Shown: piece by piece, positions 6,669 through 16,182 of the stretch
Layout: every line of letters starts with the position of its first letter
How positions within the stretch are numbered: position 1 is the first letter of the stretch
Origin: Halovenus carboxidivorans
GTDB taxonomy: Archaea > Halobacteriota > Halobacteria > Halobacteriales > Haloarculaceae
Direction: 5' to 3'
Assembly: GCF_009831575.1 (NCBI RefSeq)
Contig: NZ_WUUT01000004.1
Span: forward strand, 40,138 to 104,137
DNA: 64,000 nucleotides
Made by a program: the position numbers and the translations under genes
Notes under the pieces: model-generated
What the model saw: the letters and a program-made list of their open reading frames with translations, nothing else
Databases searched by the model: none
What the model was told of the DNA's origin: nothing

Positions 6669-8846
6669 ATGTGGGATTCACAGCGGTCGACGCAGTCGCG
6701 TCGCGCTCACAGGCGAAGTGTATCGTTAACAGTTGCGCTCGCGTTGGCGGCCCTGGTCCTGCTCGCTACGGTTCCGGGAGCGGCCGCGGGCACAGCAGTG
6801 ACCGGCCCACAGGGCGGGACGTTCGCGGAGGTCGACGACTCCGTCGAACCGACCGACGGCACCAACGTGACGATCATCCAGTACAACGATATTCAGACGG
6901 CGATGTCGGACAACGAGTCAGTCGGGCGGCTGGTCGGTGCGATCAACGACCGCCGGGCGGCGAGTGACGGCCCCGCGTTCGTCGTGGGCGGGGGCGACGA
7001 GGTCAGCCCCAGTTCGCTCTCGGCGGTCTCGGAGTGGCGCGTCCCCGTCGAGGTGCTGAACGTGATGGACCCCGATGCGGAGGTCATCGGCAACCACGAC
7101 CTCGACTACGGCTTCGAGGCCGTCTCGAACTTCAGCGAGCAGTCCGAGTTCCCGTGGCTGCTCGCGAACGTCCGGGCCGAGGACGGCGGTAACGTGCCCG
7201 GCACCCAGAACTACACGACGGTCGAACGCGGCGGCGTCAAGATCGGTATCCTCGGGCTCGTCGACGACGCCATCAAGGGCAAGACGGCGGTCGACTTCGA
7301 GGAGAACGGTTACGAGGTCACCGACTGGTCGAAAGCCGGCCGGCAGGTCGCGACCACGCTCCGCGAGGAGGAAAACGTCGATGTCGTCGTTGCACTCACC
7401 CACACGGGCGTCCCCGAATCCAAGGAGATTGCGAACAACACGGAGAACATCGACGTGATCGTCACCGGTGACGACGAGATTCTCTACGAGCCACAGGTCA
7501 CCTCCGGGACGGTCATCGTCGAAGCCGGCGGCGTCGCCTCGCATATCGGTGAGGTCAACCTCAGCGTCACCGAGGGCGGAGTCGGTTTCAACAGCGGCCG
7601 CCTCTACAGCCTCGAATCCGGGCAGTGGTCGACGAACGAAACCGCCGACAGTATCGTCCAGGAGGGCCGATCGGAGGATCTCTCGCAGGTCGCCGGCGAG
7701 ACGACCGAACCGCTCGACTCGCGGTTCAGCTCCAACTACGCCGACGACACCGGATGGGGACGGATCATCGGCGACGCGTTCCTCGCGGAGACCGGCGCCG
7801 ACGTGGCCATGACTAACGCCGGCGGGATTCGCGGAGATTTCGTCATCGACGAAGGCGAGATCACGTACGACGACGTGTACACGTCGCTGCCGTTCGGAAA
7901 CACGCTCGTGACCAAGGAGATGACTGGTCGCCAGATCGTCGAGTATCTCTCGATGACGGCGACCCCGCCGGACGCGAACTTCGGCGCGCAGGCGGAACTG
8001 CAGGTCAGCGGTATCACCTACGAACTCGTTGACCGACCGAACGCCGAGCAGCGGGCCACCGACGTGTACATCCAAGGTGAGCCGATCGAGATGGACGAGA
8101 CCTACGAGGTGACGGTCAACTCTTATATGGCCGGCGGGGAGTATCTCTCCCAGTTCGAGACGGTCGACAGGACGCTCAAACTGTACGGTACGGCGACCGT
8201 CGAGTACATCGAACAGCAGGGGACGGTGACGCCGCCGGCGGAGGACCGGATCCGCAGAGCGACCCGATCAGTCGGCGCGGGTGAAATCTCGCTGGGCAAC
8301 GAGACCGCGACCCTCGAATACGAGGTCCCCGACGCGGTCGAGTCGATTAACGACTCGTCGTTCGTGCTCATGAACGAAACGTCCGCACGGTTGGGGGTCG
8401 ACCAGGCGGAACTCTCCGGCAACACCCTGACCCTCACCGTCGATCGGTCGGCGCTCGTCTCGCTCTCGCAGGCGAGTGATACCGTCCAGTTCTACGGGAC
8501 GTACGACGACTCCGAGGTCGACAGTGTCCGCAACGGCTACGAGCAGTCCCGGCTCAACGGACAGGCGATGGTCTCCGAGGCGACACTGCTCGAAGCCGAA
8601 CTCTCGGCGGCCAGAAACGAAATCGACGAACTGCGCTCGGAACTCAGCGACCGGGAAGAGGAGATTTCCGAGCTGGAATCTCAGCTCGGCACTCGCGAAC
8701 AGCGGATCAGTGAACTCGAATCCCAGCTCGAATCCGCAAACAGTAGCTCCGAGGACAGCTCCGACGGGAGCGGTCCCGGATTCACGAGCGTCGTCGCCGC
8801 CGTCGCCCTCGTCGCGTTCGCGTTCGTTGCCCGCCGTCGGGCGTAA
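6669..8846 (+). CDS. Secreted 5'-nucleotidase/metallophosphatase-like protein with PGF-CTERM anchor
   Basis: The 725-residue protein begins with a basic signal peptide and a hydrophobic core ending near AAAG. A metallophosphoesterase domain follows (GNHDLDYG, LTHTG), then a 5'-nucleotidase C-terminal domain (MTNAGGIRGD). About 75 residues of heptad coiled coil (ELRSELSDREEEISELESQL region) precede a Ser/Asp stretch and a C-terminal GPGFTSVVAAV helix with RRR, which matches the PGF-CTERM signal processed by archaeosortase. Two classical metal-ligand motifs are altered: DxH reads NDIQ, and the late GHxH position reads GDDE. Enzyme activity is therefore uncertain. The ATG at 6669 was chosen because the signal peptide starts there. 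Confidence 0.82.
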   Translation: MWDSQRSTQSRRAHRRSVSLTVALALAALVLLATVPGAAAGTAVTGPQGGTFAEVDDSVEPTDGTNVTIIQYNDIQTAMSDNESVGRLVGAINDRRAASDGPAFVVGGGDEVSPSSLSAVSEWRVPVEVLNVMDPDAEVIGNHDLDYGFEAVSNFSEQSEFPWLLANVRAEDGGNVPGTQNYTTVERGGVKIGILGLVDDAIKGKTAVDFEENGYEVTDWSKAGRQVATTLREEENVDVVVALTHTGVPESKEIANNTENIDVIVTGDDEILYEPQVTSGTVIVEAGGVASHIGEVNLSVTEGGVGFNSGRLYSLESGQWSTNETADSIVQEGRSEDLSQVAGETTEPLDSRFSSNYADDTGWGRIIGDAFLAETGADVAMTNAGGIRGDFVIDEGEITYDDVYTSLPFGNTLVTKEMTGRQIVEYLSMTATPPDANFGAQAELQVSGITYELVDRPNAEQRATDVYIQGEPIEMDETYEVTVNSYMAGGEYLSQFETVDRTLKLYGTATVEYIEQQGTVTPPAEDRIRRATRSVGAGEISLGNETATLEYEVPDAVESINDSSFVLMNETSARLGVDQAELSGNTLTLTVDRSALVSLSQASDTVQFYGTYDDSEVDSVRNGYEQSRLNGQAMVSEATLLEAELSAARNEIDELRSELSDREEEISELESQLGTREQRISELESQLESANSSSEDSSDGSGPGFTSVVAAVALVAFAFVARRRA

Positions 8847-8857
8847 AACACGGTACC

Positions 8858-8881
8858 GCACTCGCAGTGCCGCTTCTTTTT
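8858..8881 (+). terminator. Intrinsic-like terminator after the phosphatase gene
   Basis: A perfect five-base stem (GCACT-CGC-AGTGC) is followed three bases later by TTCTTTTT, just past the stop at 8846. The T-rich run continues into TATA, so the same bases may also serve as the TATA box for the prenyl synthase gene at 8956. Confidence 0.45.
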
Positions 8882-8955
8882 ATACCGTTTCACCGACGTT
8901 CGCGGTTCGATCCGGTTCGTCACGTACTTGCGACTCAAGTCCCTACTGTGCAGTA

Positions 8956-9798
8956 ATGGAGTATCTGGATCGACGGCGGGACCGCATCGAGCGACGGCTC
9001 GAAGCGGTACTCGCGGAGACCGAGCCGGACGAACTCACCGAGGAGATGCGCCACGTCACCCTCTCTGGTGGGAAACGCGTCCGGCCGACGGTCACTGTCC
9101 TCGTCTGCGATGCGCTCGACGGCGACACTGCGGAAGCGCTCGATTACGCTGTCGGAATCGAACTCGTGCACAACGCCTCGCTCGTGATCGATGACATCAT
9201 CGACGAATCCGAACTGCGCCGGGGAACGCCCGCCGCGTGGACGGCCTTCGGCTACGGCCCCGCCATCACCGCCTCGGACGGACTGATCGGCGAGGCCTTC
9301 GCGCTGTTCTCGGAGAACGAGCGGGCGATGCAGGCCGTCGCGGAGTCGATGGTCGAACTCGGGGAAGGCGAGGCGATGGAACTGGTCAGCGAACCGGTCA
9401 CCGAACAGGAGTACATGGAGTTGGCACGTCGCAAGACCGGTGCGCTCTTTCGCGCGGCGGCCGAACTCGGCGCGATTGCCGCCGATGCCGACCCCTTCAC
9501 CGTCGAGGCGTTCGGCCAGTACGCCGAACGCGTCGGTGTCGCCTTCCAGATGCGCGACGACGTGCTGGACGCGACGGCCGACGCCGAACAACTCGGCAAG
9601 CCGACCGGAACAGACGCGGAGATGGAGCGGCCGTCGCTGGTCGAGGTGACTGATCTGACCCCCGAAGAGGCTACGCAACGAGCGCGCGAGCAATCGAGCA
9701 AGGCTCTGGACTCGCTGGAGGCGGCCGACGTCGCGGACAGCGAGGCCAAGCAGTTCCTGCGGGAGTTCGCCGAGTTCGTCGTCGAGCGCGAAAAATAA
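8956..9798 (+). CDS. idsA: Isoprenyl diphosphate synthase (GGPP/FPP synthase family)
   Basis: The 280-residue enzyme would condense IPP with allylic diphosphates to make the C15-C25 chains used for archaeal lipids and carotenoids. It has GGKRVRP near residue 38, a first aspartate-rich motif DDIIDESELRRG, and a second one in QMRDDVLD. Chain length cannot be read safely from the residues I see. The protein starts MEYLDRRRDRIERRL at the ATG at 8956; the open frame upstream is only an overlap with the previous gene. The NUDIX-eIF2B gene follows after 12 bases, suggesting one operon. Confidence 0.88.
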   Translation: MEYLDRRRDRIERRLEAVLAETEPDELTEEMRHVTLSGGKRVRPTVTVLVCDALDGDTAEALDYAVGIELVHNASLVIDDIIDESELRRGTPAAWTAFGYGPAITASDGLIGEAFALFSENERAMQAVAESMVELGEGEAMELVSEPVTEQEYMELARRKTGALFRAAAELGAIAADADPFTVEAFGQYAERVGVAFQMRDDVLDATADAEQLGKPTGTDAEMERPSLVEVTDLTPEEATQRAREQSSKALDSLEAADVADSEAKQFLREFAEFVVEREK

Positions 9799-9810
9799 CG
9801 GGCGGACACG

Positions 9811-11088
9811 ATGGACGAACGCGAGGTTGTCACCGGATTTCTCCGCAACGACGGAGAGATCCTCCTGCTCCAGCGAAGCGAGGATGTCGGTTCGTACCGA
9901 GGGCGCTGGGGCGGTATCGCGGGACACGTCGAAGACCACGCGGAGGACGAAGATCCGTACCGGGGCGCAATCCGTGCGGAGATCCGCGAGGAGACGGGAC
10001 TCGACCCCGACCTGCTTTCGCTGGTCCGCTCCGGCGACGCCTTTTCGGTCGCGGATTCTGAACTCGATGTCCGCTGGGTCGTGCGTCCGTTTCTGTTCGA
10101 CTGCCCCACCAGAACGGTCGATCTCGACTGGGAGCACACGGCCGCCGAGTGGGTCCCAGCGACGGCGATTCTCGACCGCGAGACGGTGCTTCGGCTCTGG
10201 GACTCGTACGACCGCGTTCGTCCGACCGTCGAAACCGTCGAATCTGACCGCGAACACGGATCAGCGTACCTCTCCGTCCGGGCGCTCGAAGTGCTCCGTG
10301 ACGAGGCCGGCTTGCTGGCACGCGGTGACGACCGCAGCACCGCCGACGACGTTCGCGCCCTCGCCCGGGCGCTTCTCGACGCCCGGCCGTCGATGACCGT
10401 ACTCGCGAACCGGATCAGTCGGGTTACCGATACCGCTGGGATCGAACCAGGGGCCGTCGAGTCGGCGGCAATCGAGGAGATCAGCCGTGCCGTCGCCGCC
10501 GACGAGCGGGCCGCGAAACAGCTCCGACCGCGGCTCGACGGTGCCCGCATCGCCACGCTCTCGCGGTCTGGTACCGTTGTCGAGGCGCTCCAGACCGCCG
10601 ACCCGGCGGCGGTGTTACTGCCGGAATCTCGCCCCGGGCGAGAGGCGATCGAGGTGGCCGAGGCGCTCTCCCCGGATCTCCCGGTAACGCTCACGACCGA
10701 CGCCGCCTTTCCCGGACAGCTAGAGTCGTGGGGCGCAGACGGTCTGGTCGTCGGTGCCGATGCGGTCCTTCCAGACGGCTCCGTCCGGAACAAGGTCGGC
10801 ACCAGACCGGCGGCGGCCGTCGCGGCCCGGGCCGGTATTCCGGTCGTCGTCTGTGCGGCGGTCGATAAGATTGCCCCCTCCAGCAGTGACGAACCCGAAC
10901 CCCGACCGTCCGGGGAACTCTACGACGGTGACCCATCGATCACGGCGCGGAATCCGACCTTCGAGCGTACCCCTCCCGATCTGATCGACGCGTACGCGAC
11001 CGACCGCGGCGACCTCGACACGGCAGAGATTCGCTCACTCGCCGAGGAGTTCGAGAAGCGCCGGACGGACTCGGACGATCCTGACTGA
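9811..11088 (+). CDS. NUDIX hydrolase fused to an eIF2B-like domain
   Basis: The 425-residue protein has two domains. Residues 1-about 140 are a NUDIX fold with a diverged box: the core reads AEIREETGL, so the usual Arg of RE is Ala. Residues about 165-415 match the eIF2B alpha/beta/delta and ribose-1,5-bisphosphate isomerase superfamily, with [19 protein letters not shown] as the key motif. The second domain suggests binding of a sugar phosphate or nucleotide rather than a translation role. I recall such fusions in other haloarchaea. It sits 12 bases after the prenyl synthase gene, so a link to isoprenoid or IPP-type diphosphate clean-up is possible but only inferred. Confidence 0.83.
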   Translation: MDEREVVTGFLRNDGEILLLQRSEDVGSYRGRWGGIAGHVEDHAEDEDPYRGAIRAEIREETGLDPDLLSLVRSGDAFSVADSELDVRWVVRPFLFDCPTRTVDLDWEHTAAEWVPATAILDRETVLRLWDSYDRVRPTVETVESDREHGSAYLSVRALEVLRDEAGLLARGDDRSTADDVRALARALLDARPSMTVLANRISRVTDTAGIEPGAVESAAIEEISRAVAADERAAKQLRPRLDGARIATLSRSGTVVEALQTADPAAVLLPESRPGREAIEVAEALSPDLPVTLTTDAAFPGQLESWGADGLVVGADAVLPDGSVRNKVGTRPAAAVAARAGIPVVVCAAVDKIAPSSSDEPEPRPSGELYDGDPSITARNPTFERTPPDLIDAYATDRGDLDTAEIRSLAEEFEKRRTDSDDPD

Positions 11089-11102
11089 CTGTTCAGTTTT
11101 TT
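11084..11102 (+). terminator. Hairpin plus T-run terminator
   Basis: The stem ACTGA-CTGT-TCAGT overlaps the stop codon of the NUDIX gene and runs directly into six T residues. This is a compact intrinsic-style terminator between the lipid operon and the transducer gene. Confidence 0.55.
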
Positions 11103-11200
11103 CCACGCCAACTGACGATAACGGTATCTTCTGTGATAACGTGGGGGAAACCCTCTTAATGGGTTGTGAACGACTCACATATATCGGCCGTGAACCAGCC

Positions 11201-12826
11201 ATGTTCGAGCTACTCACCACCACGCTTGCGGCGACCCAGGGCGATCAGACGAGCGCAGTCGACGACTCCTCGGCGTCGACAACCGACGAGCCACGTCGCT
11301 CCGACGATATGCAGGCGCTCGTCCGGAGTATCCTCGACGGGTTGCAGGCACCGACGACCGTCGTCGACGGGGATGGGAAGATCACGCATATCAACTCGCA
11401 GGCGCTCGACCTCTACGATTGCACCGAGGAGGAGGCGGTCGGGCGCCGTCCCGGCGAGTTGCAAAACGAGGACGCCAGCGAGGTAGTCGCGACCGCGCTC
11501 GAACGAGGCGAGGACATCCAACAGCGCGAGGAGACGATTCGCGTCGGCAACGAGGAGACGCCGGTCGAACGGACAGTCACGCTGTTGTACGACGACGACG
11601 GCCGACTCATCGGGGCGATGCTGGTCGACCGCGACGTGTCCGAGCGGAACCGACAGCGCCGCAAGAAGCAGTACCTCGAACAGTACCAGGACGCGGTCAC
11701 GGACGACCTCCAGCGGAAAGTCGAGCGACTGGCCGACGGCGACCTGACGATCGACCCGACTGTCGATCCGCCGACGGAGGAGTACGAAGAGGCCCACCAG
11801 ATCTACGAGGAGTTCACCGAACTGAACCAGAACCTGGTGGCCGCAGTCGAGAACATCCGGGCGGTGATCGAACAGTTGACCGCCGACGCCGACGAACTCG
11901 CCGACGCCGGCGACGATCTGACGGCCAACAGCGAGGAGGTGACCAGCGCGGTCGACCAGATAGACGCTTCCTCGACGGAGATGGCCCGCGGGGCCGACGA
12001 TCTGGCCGAACAGACCCAGCGGGCCAGCGAGAACGTCGACTCGCTGTCCGCCTCCATCGAGGAGGTCACCGCCTCCGTCCAGCAGATCGACGAGCAGTCG
12101 GCGGAGGTCGCGGACCTCGCGGCAGACGGCGTCGAGGAGGCGAGTGCGGCCGGCACGCAGATCCGTCAGGCGACCGACGCCACCTCGACGGTTGCGCGCC
12201 GGATCGACTCCTTGGAGGAGAGCATGGCGGAGGTCAACGAGATCGTCGACATCATCGCCGACATCGCCGAACAGACCAACATGCTCGCACTTAACGCGAA
12301 CATCGAGGCCGCGCGCGCAGGCGAGGCCGGCGAGGGCTTTGCCGTCGTCGCCAACGAGGTGAAGTCGTTAGCCGAGGAATCCCAGGAGTCGGCGGCCGAA
12401 ATTGCCGACATCATCGAGAACGTCCAGAACCAGACCGACGACCTGGTCGAGAGCATCCACGAGGCGAACAGCGAGGTCGAGAGCGGGGCCGACGTCGTCG
12501 ACGACCTCGTCGACCGACTCGAACAGATCGACGAGCGCGCCGAGCTGACCAGCGAGGGGCTGGACGAGATCAGCGACGCCGTCGAGTCACAGGCGAAAAA
12601 CACCGAGGAGGTCAGCGGCGTTCTCGACGACGCGGCCGGACTGACCGAGGAGATGACCGCCGCGATCCAGGAGATCTCGAACGGCCTCAACGAGCAGGCC
12701 GAGGCGACCGACAACGTCGCTCGCCGGGCCGAGCGGATCAGCCACATGGGCGACGAACTCTACGAGGCCGTCGACGCGTTCAAAACCGACGCCGACGAGA
12801 GCGCAGACATCGAGGCGGAACTCTGA
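11201..12826 (+). CDS. Soluble methyl-accepting transducer with PAS domain
   Basis: This 541-residue protein has no membrane helix, so it would sense a cytoplasmic cue. Order: a polar lead of about 40 residues, a PAS domain (about 45-150, ending [15 protein letters not shown]), a HAMP-like linker ([18 protein letters not shown]) and a long methyl-accepting helical hairpin. The hairpin has the conserved tip [20 protein letters not shown], which contacts CheA and CheW. It belongs with the haloarchaeal Htr transducers that steer the archaellum. The ATG at 11201 is preferred over upstream starts; a TATA-like CTTAAT near 11155 supports it. The ligand is unknown. No che genes are in the window. Confidence 0.85.
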   Translation: MFELLTTTLAATQGDQTSAVDDSSASTTDEPRRSDDMQALVRSILDGLQAPTTVVDGDGKITHINSQALDLYDCTEEEAVGRRPGELQNEDASEVVATALERGEDIQQREETIRVGNEETPVERTVTLLYDDDGRLIGAMLVDRDVSERNRQRRKKQYLEQYQDAVTDDLQRKVERLADGDLTIDPTVDPPTEEYEEAHQIYEEFTELNQNLVAAVENIRAVIEQLTADADELADAGDDLTANSEEVTSAVDQIDASSTEMARGADDLAEQTQRASENVDSLSASIEEVTASVQQIDEQSAEVADLAADGVEEASAAGTQIRQATDATSTVARRIDSLEESMAEVNEIVDIIADIAEQTNMLALNANIEAARAGEAGEGFAVVANEVKSLAEESQESAAEIADIIENVQNQTDDLVESIHEANSEVESGADVVDDLVDRLEQIDERAELTSEGLDEISDAVESQAKNTEEVSGVLDDAAGLTEEMTAAIQEISNGLNEQAEATDNVARRAERISHMGDELYEAVDAFKTDADESADIEAEL

Positions 12827-12856
12827 TGCGGTGACGGCTGTTGGCGGTTGCTGTCC

Positions 12857-12876
12857 GGCCGGAGCGGCCCGTTTTT
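12857..12876 (+). terminator. Hairpin plus T5 terminator after the transducer gene
   Basis: The sequence GGCCG-GAG-CGGCC forms a perfect five-base stem and is followed by CG and TTTTT. It sits between the transducer stop and the rpl39e promoter (TATA-like CATTTATG near 12897). Confidence 0.5.
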
Positions 12877-12929
12877 GCTCCGGGGAAAGGGACACACATT
12901 TATGCCGGCACGGGATAGAAACGGGTACT

Positions 12930-13082
12930 ATGAGCAAGAAATCGAAGGCGAAAAAGAAGCGACTGGCGAAACTGGAGAACCAGAACAGCCGCGTTCCGGC
13001 GTGGGTCATGGTCAAGACCGACCGCGACGTGATGCGCAACCCGCAGCGACGACACTGGCGGCGGAGTGATACGGACGAATGA
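12930..13082 (+). CDS. rpl39e: 50S ribosomal protein L39e
   Basis: The 50-residue, very basic product starts [19 protein letters not shown] and contains [10 protein letters not shown] and a WRRSDTDE end, the full-length L39e pattern. L39e lines the ribosome exit tunnel in archaea and eukaryotes. The ATG at 12930 gives the family length; the frame upstream adds Cys-rich sequence with no support. Its last four bases overlap the start of rpl31e (ATGA), so the pair is translationally coupled. Confidence 0.96.
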   Translation: MSKKSKAKKKRLAKLENQNSRVPAWVMVKTDRDVMRNPQRRHWRRSDTDE

Positions 13083-13357
13083 GCGCGAGTGATTTCGAGG
13101 AGCGGGTCGTCACCGTCCCGCTTCGCGACGCCAAGCGCGGATCGAACACCGACGCCGCCGACAAGGCGCTGTCGATCGTCCGCGAACACCTCGCACAGCA
13201 CTTCTCCGTCGAGGAGGAAGTCGTCCGACTCGACCCCTCGATCAACGAGGAGATCTGGTCGAACGGCCGGAGTTCGCCGCCGAGTTCGATCCGGATCCGT
13301 GCGGCCCGGTTCGAGGAAGAGGGCGAGGTCGCAGTCGAAGCGGAAGTCGCAGAGTAA
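13079..13357 (+). CDS. rpl31e: 50S ribosomal protein L31e
   Basis: The 92-residue product contains [14 protein letters not shown] and [20 protein letters not shown], the signature of L31e, a large-subunit surface protein near the exit tunnel. It is acidic at both ends, as usual in halophiles. It lies between rpl39e and eif6 in a tight three-gene operon, with an overlap upstream and a two-base gap downstream. Confidence 0.96.
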   Translation: MSASDFEERVVTVPLRDAKRGSNTDAADKALSIVREHLAQHFSVEEEVVRLDPSINEEIWSNGRSSPPSSIRIRAARFEEEGEVAVEAEVAE

Positions 13358-13359
13358 CG

Positions 13360-14028
13360 GTGCTCCGCGCGGCATTCTCCGGGTCGCCGTACATCGGCGT
13401 GTTCGCCCGGGCGACCAACGACAGTCTGCTCGTTCGCCCCGACATCGACGACGATCTCGTCACCGACTGCGGCGACGAACTCTCGGTCCCGGTCGTGGAA
13501 ACGACGATCGGCGGCTCCGGCACCGTCGGTTCGCTCGTCGCGGGCAACTCGAACGGGTTGCTCGTCAGCAACCGCGCCACCGACCGCGAGATCGAGCGCA
13601 TCGAGGCGGCCGTCGATCTCCCGGTCACGGAGCTACCCGGCCGGATCAACGCGGCCGGCAACGTCGTCCTCGTCAACGACACCGGCGCGTACGTCCATCC
13701 GGATCTCCCACGTGAGGCGATCCAGCGGATCAAAGACGGTCTCGACGTACCCGTCGAACGCGGGGATATCGCGGGCGTCAAGACCGTCGGGACCGCCGCC
13801 GTCACGACCGGTCGCGGCGTCCTCTGTCACCCCAAGGCCACCGACGAGGAACTCGACCGGATCGAGGAGCATCTCGGCGTGCCGGCCGACATCGGGACGA
13901 TCAACTACGGCGGCCCGCTCGTCGGCTCGGGGCTGATCGCAAACGACTACGGCTACATCGTCGGCTCGGAGACGACCGGCCCCGAACTCGGCCGGATCGA
14001 CTCCGCGCTGGGGTACGCGACTGATTGA
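13360..14028 (+). CDS. eif6: Translation initiation factor aIF-6
   Basis: The 222-residue protein keeps 50S subunits from joining 30S too early. It shows the five-fold repeat pattern of IF6: [30 protein letters not shown] (split across about residues 48-69), and later [12 protein letters not shown]. The start is a GTG at 13360, two bases after the rpl31e stop. In many haloarchaea the operon continues with LX, prefoldin alpha and ftsY; none follows here, and crtB comes after 130 bases. Confidence 0.95.
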   Translation: MLRAAFSGSPYIGVFARATNDSLLVRPDIDDDLVTDCGDELSVPVVETTIGGSGTVGSLVAGNSNGLLVSNRATDREIERIEAAVDLPVTELPGRINAAGNVVLVNDTGAYVHPDLPREAIQRIKDGLDVPVERGDIAGVKTVGTAAVTTGRGVLCHPKATDEELDRIEEHLGVPADIGTINYGGPLVGSGLIANDYGYIVGSETTGPELGRIDSALGYATD

Positions 14029-14160
14029 TCTGACATCTTCTTCCCGGTCCGCCTGACGGCGCTCACACTCCCAACGGCGTGGACTCGCTGGCCGGCAAAC
14101 CGGAAAAATTTACTTCAATACAACAACCAACTTTAACTTTGACAGGCCCAATACGATATT

Positions 14161-15108
14161 GTGAACACAACTCAGCGCGATAGGGGCAAGGCCATCCACC
14201 GCGAGACGGGCCAGACCTTCTATTACGCGACACGGCTGCTTCCCGAGCGGATCCGGGAGCAGACCTACGTGCTCTACGGATTTTTCCGCGTCGCAGACGA
14301 GGTGGTCGACGACGGTTCGGAGCAGTCCCCAGACCGCCAGCGCGAGCGGTTAGAGGAGATTCGTGCGGCCGCACTCGGTGACGCGCCGGCGGAGGAGCCG
14401 GTGATCGAGGCGTTTTCGGAGATCAGAGCGGAGGAAGGAATCGCCGACGAGGAGGTCGATGAGTTCATCGACGCGATGTGTGCGGATATCGAGACGGATC
14501 GATACGAGACCTACGAGGATCTAAAAGGGTATATGCGAGGATCCGCGGCGGCGGTCGGCAACATGATGACGACGATCATGAACGCCGACAACCCGGAGAA
14601 GGCCCGCCCACACGCGATGGCGCTGGGGGAGGCCTTCCAGTTGACGAACTTCCTCAGAGACGTTCGTGAGGACATCCGCGAACTCGACCGGATCTATCTC
14701 CCGATGGAGACCCTCGACCGCTACGGCGTCTCCCCCGAGCAGATCGAACGCGAGGAACCGAGCCCCGAGTTCCGCCGCGCCATCCAGTCCGAACTCAGAC
14801 GCGCCGAGCAGCGGTATCGCGAGGGGGTCGCCGGAATCGAGTATCTCCCTGAGGACTGCCAGTTCGCGGTCGTCCTGGCGGCGGTGCTGTACGCCGAACA
14901 CCACCGACTGATCCGCAAACAGGATTACGACGTGCTCTCGACGCGTCCGGAACTGTCGAAACCGCGGAAACTGTATCTCGTCGCCAAGACGTGGTGGAAC
15001 TGGCGGCGCTACGAGGATCCTGTCACCGTCTTCCGCCGGGTCAGTGCCGTCCCGGCCGACGAGACGACCTCCGACGACGCCGAACACGGCGTGCCGTCGG
15101 TCAAATAG
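14161..15108 (+). CDS. crtB: Phytoene synthase
   Basis: The 315-residue enzyme joins two geranylgeranyl diphosphates to phytoene, the first step of carotenoid synthesis. It has the squalene/phytoene synthase marks YGFFRVADEVVDD (first Asp-rich motif, near residue 40) and NFLRDVREDIRELDRIYLP (second, near 165). It starts with GTG at 14161. An AT-rich stretch with TTTACTTC and ACTTTAACTTT lies 20-50 bases upstream and probably holds the promoter. The other carotenoid genes lie on the opposite strand 1-4 kb away, with a Tat hydrolase gene in between. Confidence 0.94.
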   Translation: MNTTQRDRGKAIHRETGQTFYYATRLLPERIREQTYVLYGFFRVADEVVDDGSEQSPDRQRERLEEIRAAALGDAPAEEPVIEAFSEIRAEEGIADEEVDEFIDAMCADIETDRYETYEDLKGYMRGSAAAVGNMMTTIMNADNPEKARPHAMALGEAFQLTNFLRDVREDIRELDRIYLPMETLDRYGVSPEQIEREEPSPEFRRAIQSELRRAEQRYREGVAGIEYLPEDCQFAVVLAAVLYAEHHRLIRKQDYDVLSTRPELSKPRKLYLVAKTWWNWRRYEDPVTVFRRVSAVPADETTSDDAEHGVPSVK

Positions 15109-15111
15109 CGG

Positions 15112-16101
15112 TCACCACTTCTCGACGACCTGCGGGATACAGCCCACGTCCCGGATGTAGTAGTCGTAGTGAGTTGGCACGATATCCCCGACATCGTGGT
15201 CCGTGTAATTCGCCGGCTCCGGACCGTCACAGCCCTTCTCGCCGGCAGCGTCCTCGAACTCCCGCGTCTCGTAGATCCACTCCAGCACCTCGTCGCCGTC
15301 GTCGTAGAAGTTGTCACACTGTTCGGCCGCGTACTCGATATACTGACCGTACTCGCTGTCGAACCAGCCTGCGTCCGTCGATACGTCGTCCTCCTCGACC
15401 GCAGCGCCGAGCAAGGAAACGGACTCGACGGCGTTCGCCTGATCGTAGTCCTCCGTCAGCGACTGCAGTGCGAACAGCACGACCCGTGCCCCGAGAGAGT
15501 GCGCAATCCACCGGATATCGACGCCGTAGGTGTTCGTGTACCACTGCGTGAAGTTGGCGAGTTTGCGACCGTTTTTCTCCGCGATTGTCTTCCCGTCGGC
15601 CCACCCGAGGTCGAGGCTGTCGCCCTTGTCGGCGTCCCACGTGAACACGGCCGTGTCGCCGGTGTAGCCGTTCGCCTCCAGGGCGAGTTGGCACTCGTAC
15701 CCCGAGTCGATATCGTCGTCGTCCTCGTCGGAGCTTTTGAACCCGTGGATCAGAAGCGTCAGCGTCTCCTCGCCCCAGGAGTCCGGTAACGATCCCTCGA
15801 CGTCGTAGCTGTACGCCGTCTCGCCGTTGATCAGGTTCCCGTCGCTGTCGAAGTGATCCCGCGTCGACACGCGTTGATAGTCGCTCGGAGCGGCGGCCTT
15901 CTCGCCTTCCCCGTCGGTCAGTCCGCCCGCGGCGGCCGTTCCGCTCGCCCCCACGAGCGTCCCACAACTGACCGCAGCGACCGCACTTCGCCGCAGAAAC
16001 GACCGCCGACCGAAGCGGCCTCCGGCGGTCTCCTCCTGGTCTGTCTCTGCTGGCCTCCCAGCCGTTCGATTCCCCCACTGTGATGGCCCTGTCGGTGCCA
16101 T
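15112..16101 (-). CDS. Tat-exported alpha/beta hydrolase
   Basis: The 329-residue protein has a long polar lead and then a twin-arginine signal (RRSFLRR, residues 32-38) with a hydrophobic core ending near AAAGG, so it should be exported folded. The mature part looks like an alpha/beta hydrolase: LTLLIHGF near 114-121 and the nucleophile elbow IAHSLGARV with Ser202. Four cysteines after the signal could form disulfides outside the cell. The substrate is unknown. It ends four bases after crtB on the opposite strand and is upstream of nothing in its own direction. A role in carotenoid metabolism is possible only by position. Confidence 0.75.
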   Translation of the reverse strand: MAPTGPSQWGNRTAGRPAETDQEETAGGRFGRRSFLRRSAVAAVSCGTLVGASGTAAAGGLTDGEGEKAAAPSDYQRVSTRDHFDSDGNLINGETAYSYDVEGSLPDSWGEETLTLLIHGFKSSDEDDDDIDSGYECQLALEANGYTGDTAVFTWDADKGDSLDLGWADGKTIAEKNGRKLANFTQWYTNTYGVDIRWIAHSLGARVVLFALQSLTEDYDQANAVESVSLLGAAVEEDDVSTDAGWFDSEYGQYIEYAAEQCDNFYDDGDEVLEWIYETREFEDAAGEKGCDGPEPANYTDHDVGDIVPTHYDYYIRDVGCIPQVVEKW

Positions 16102-16182
16102 ACCGTGTCAGCGACTCACTCCCACATAGTGTTTGCGGAGTACTAACAACTACCGTCACTCGCCCCTCCGACCCCGGTACAA

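Noticed and set aside
8935-10257. A 440-codon antisense frame over the prenyl synthase and NUDIX genes
   Set aside because: No recognisable motif, and both sense genes are well supported by family motifs.
13360-14160. Search for LX, prefoldin alpha and ftsY after eif6
   Set aside because: Only 130 bases lie between eif6 and crtB and no such ORF fits; the genes must be elsewhere, which is not in itself evidence of a rearrangement event.
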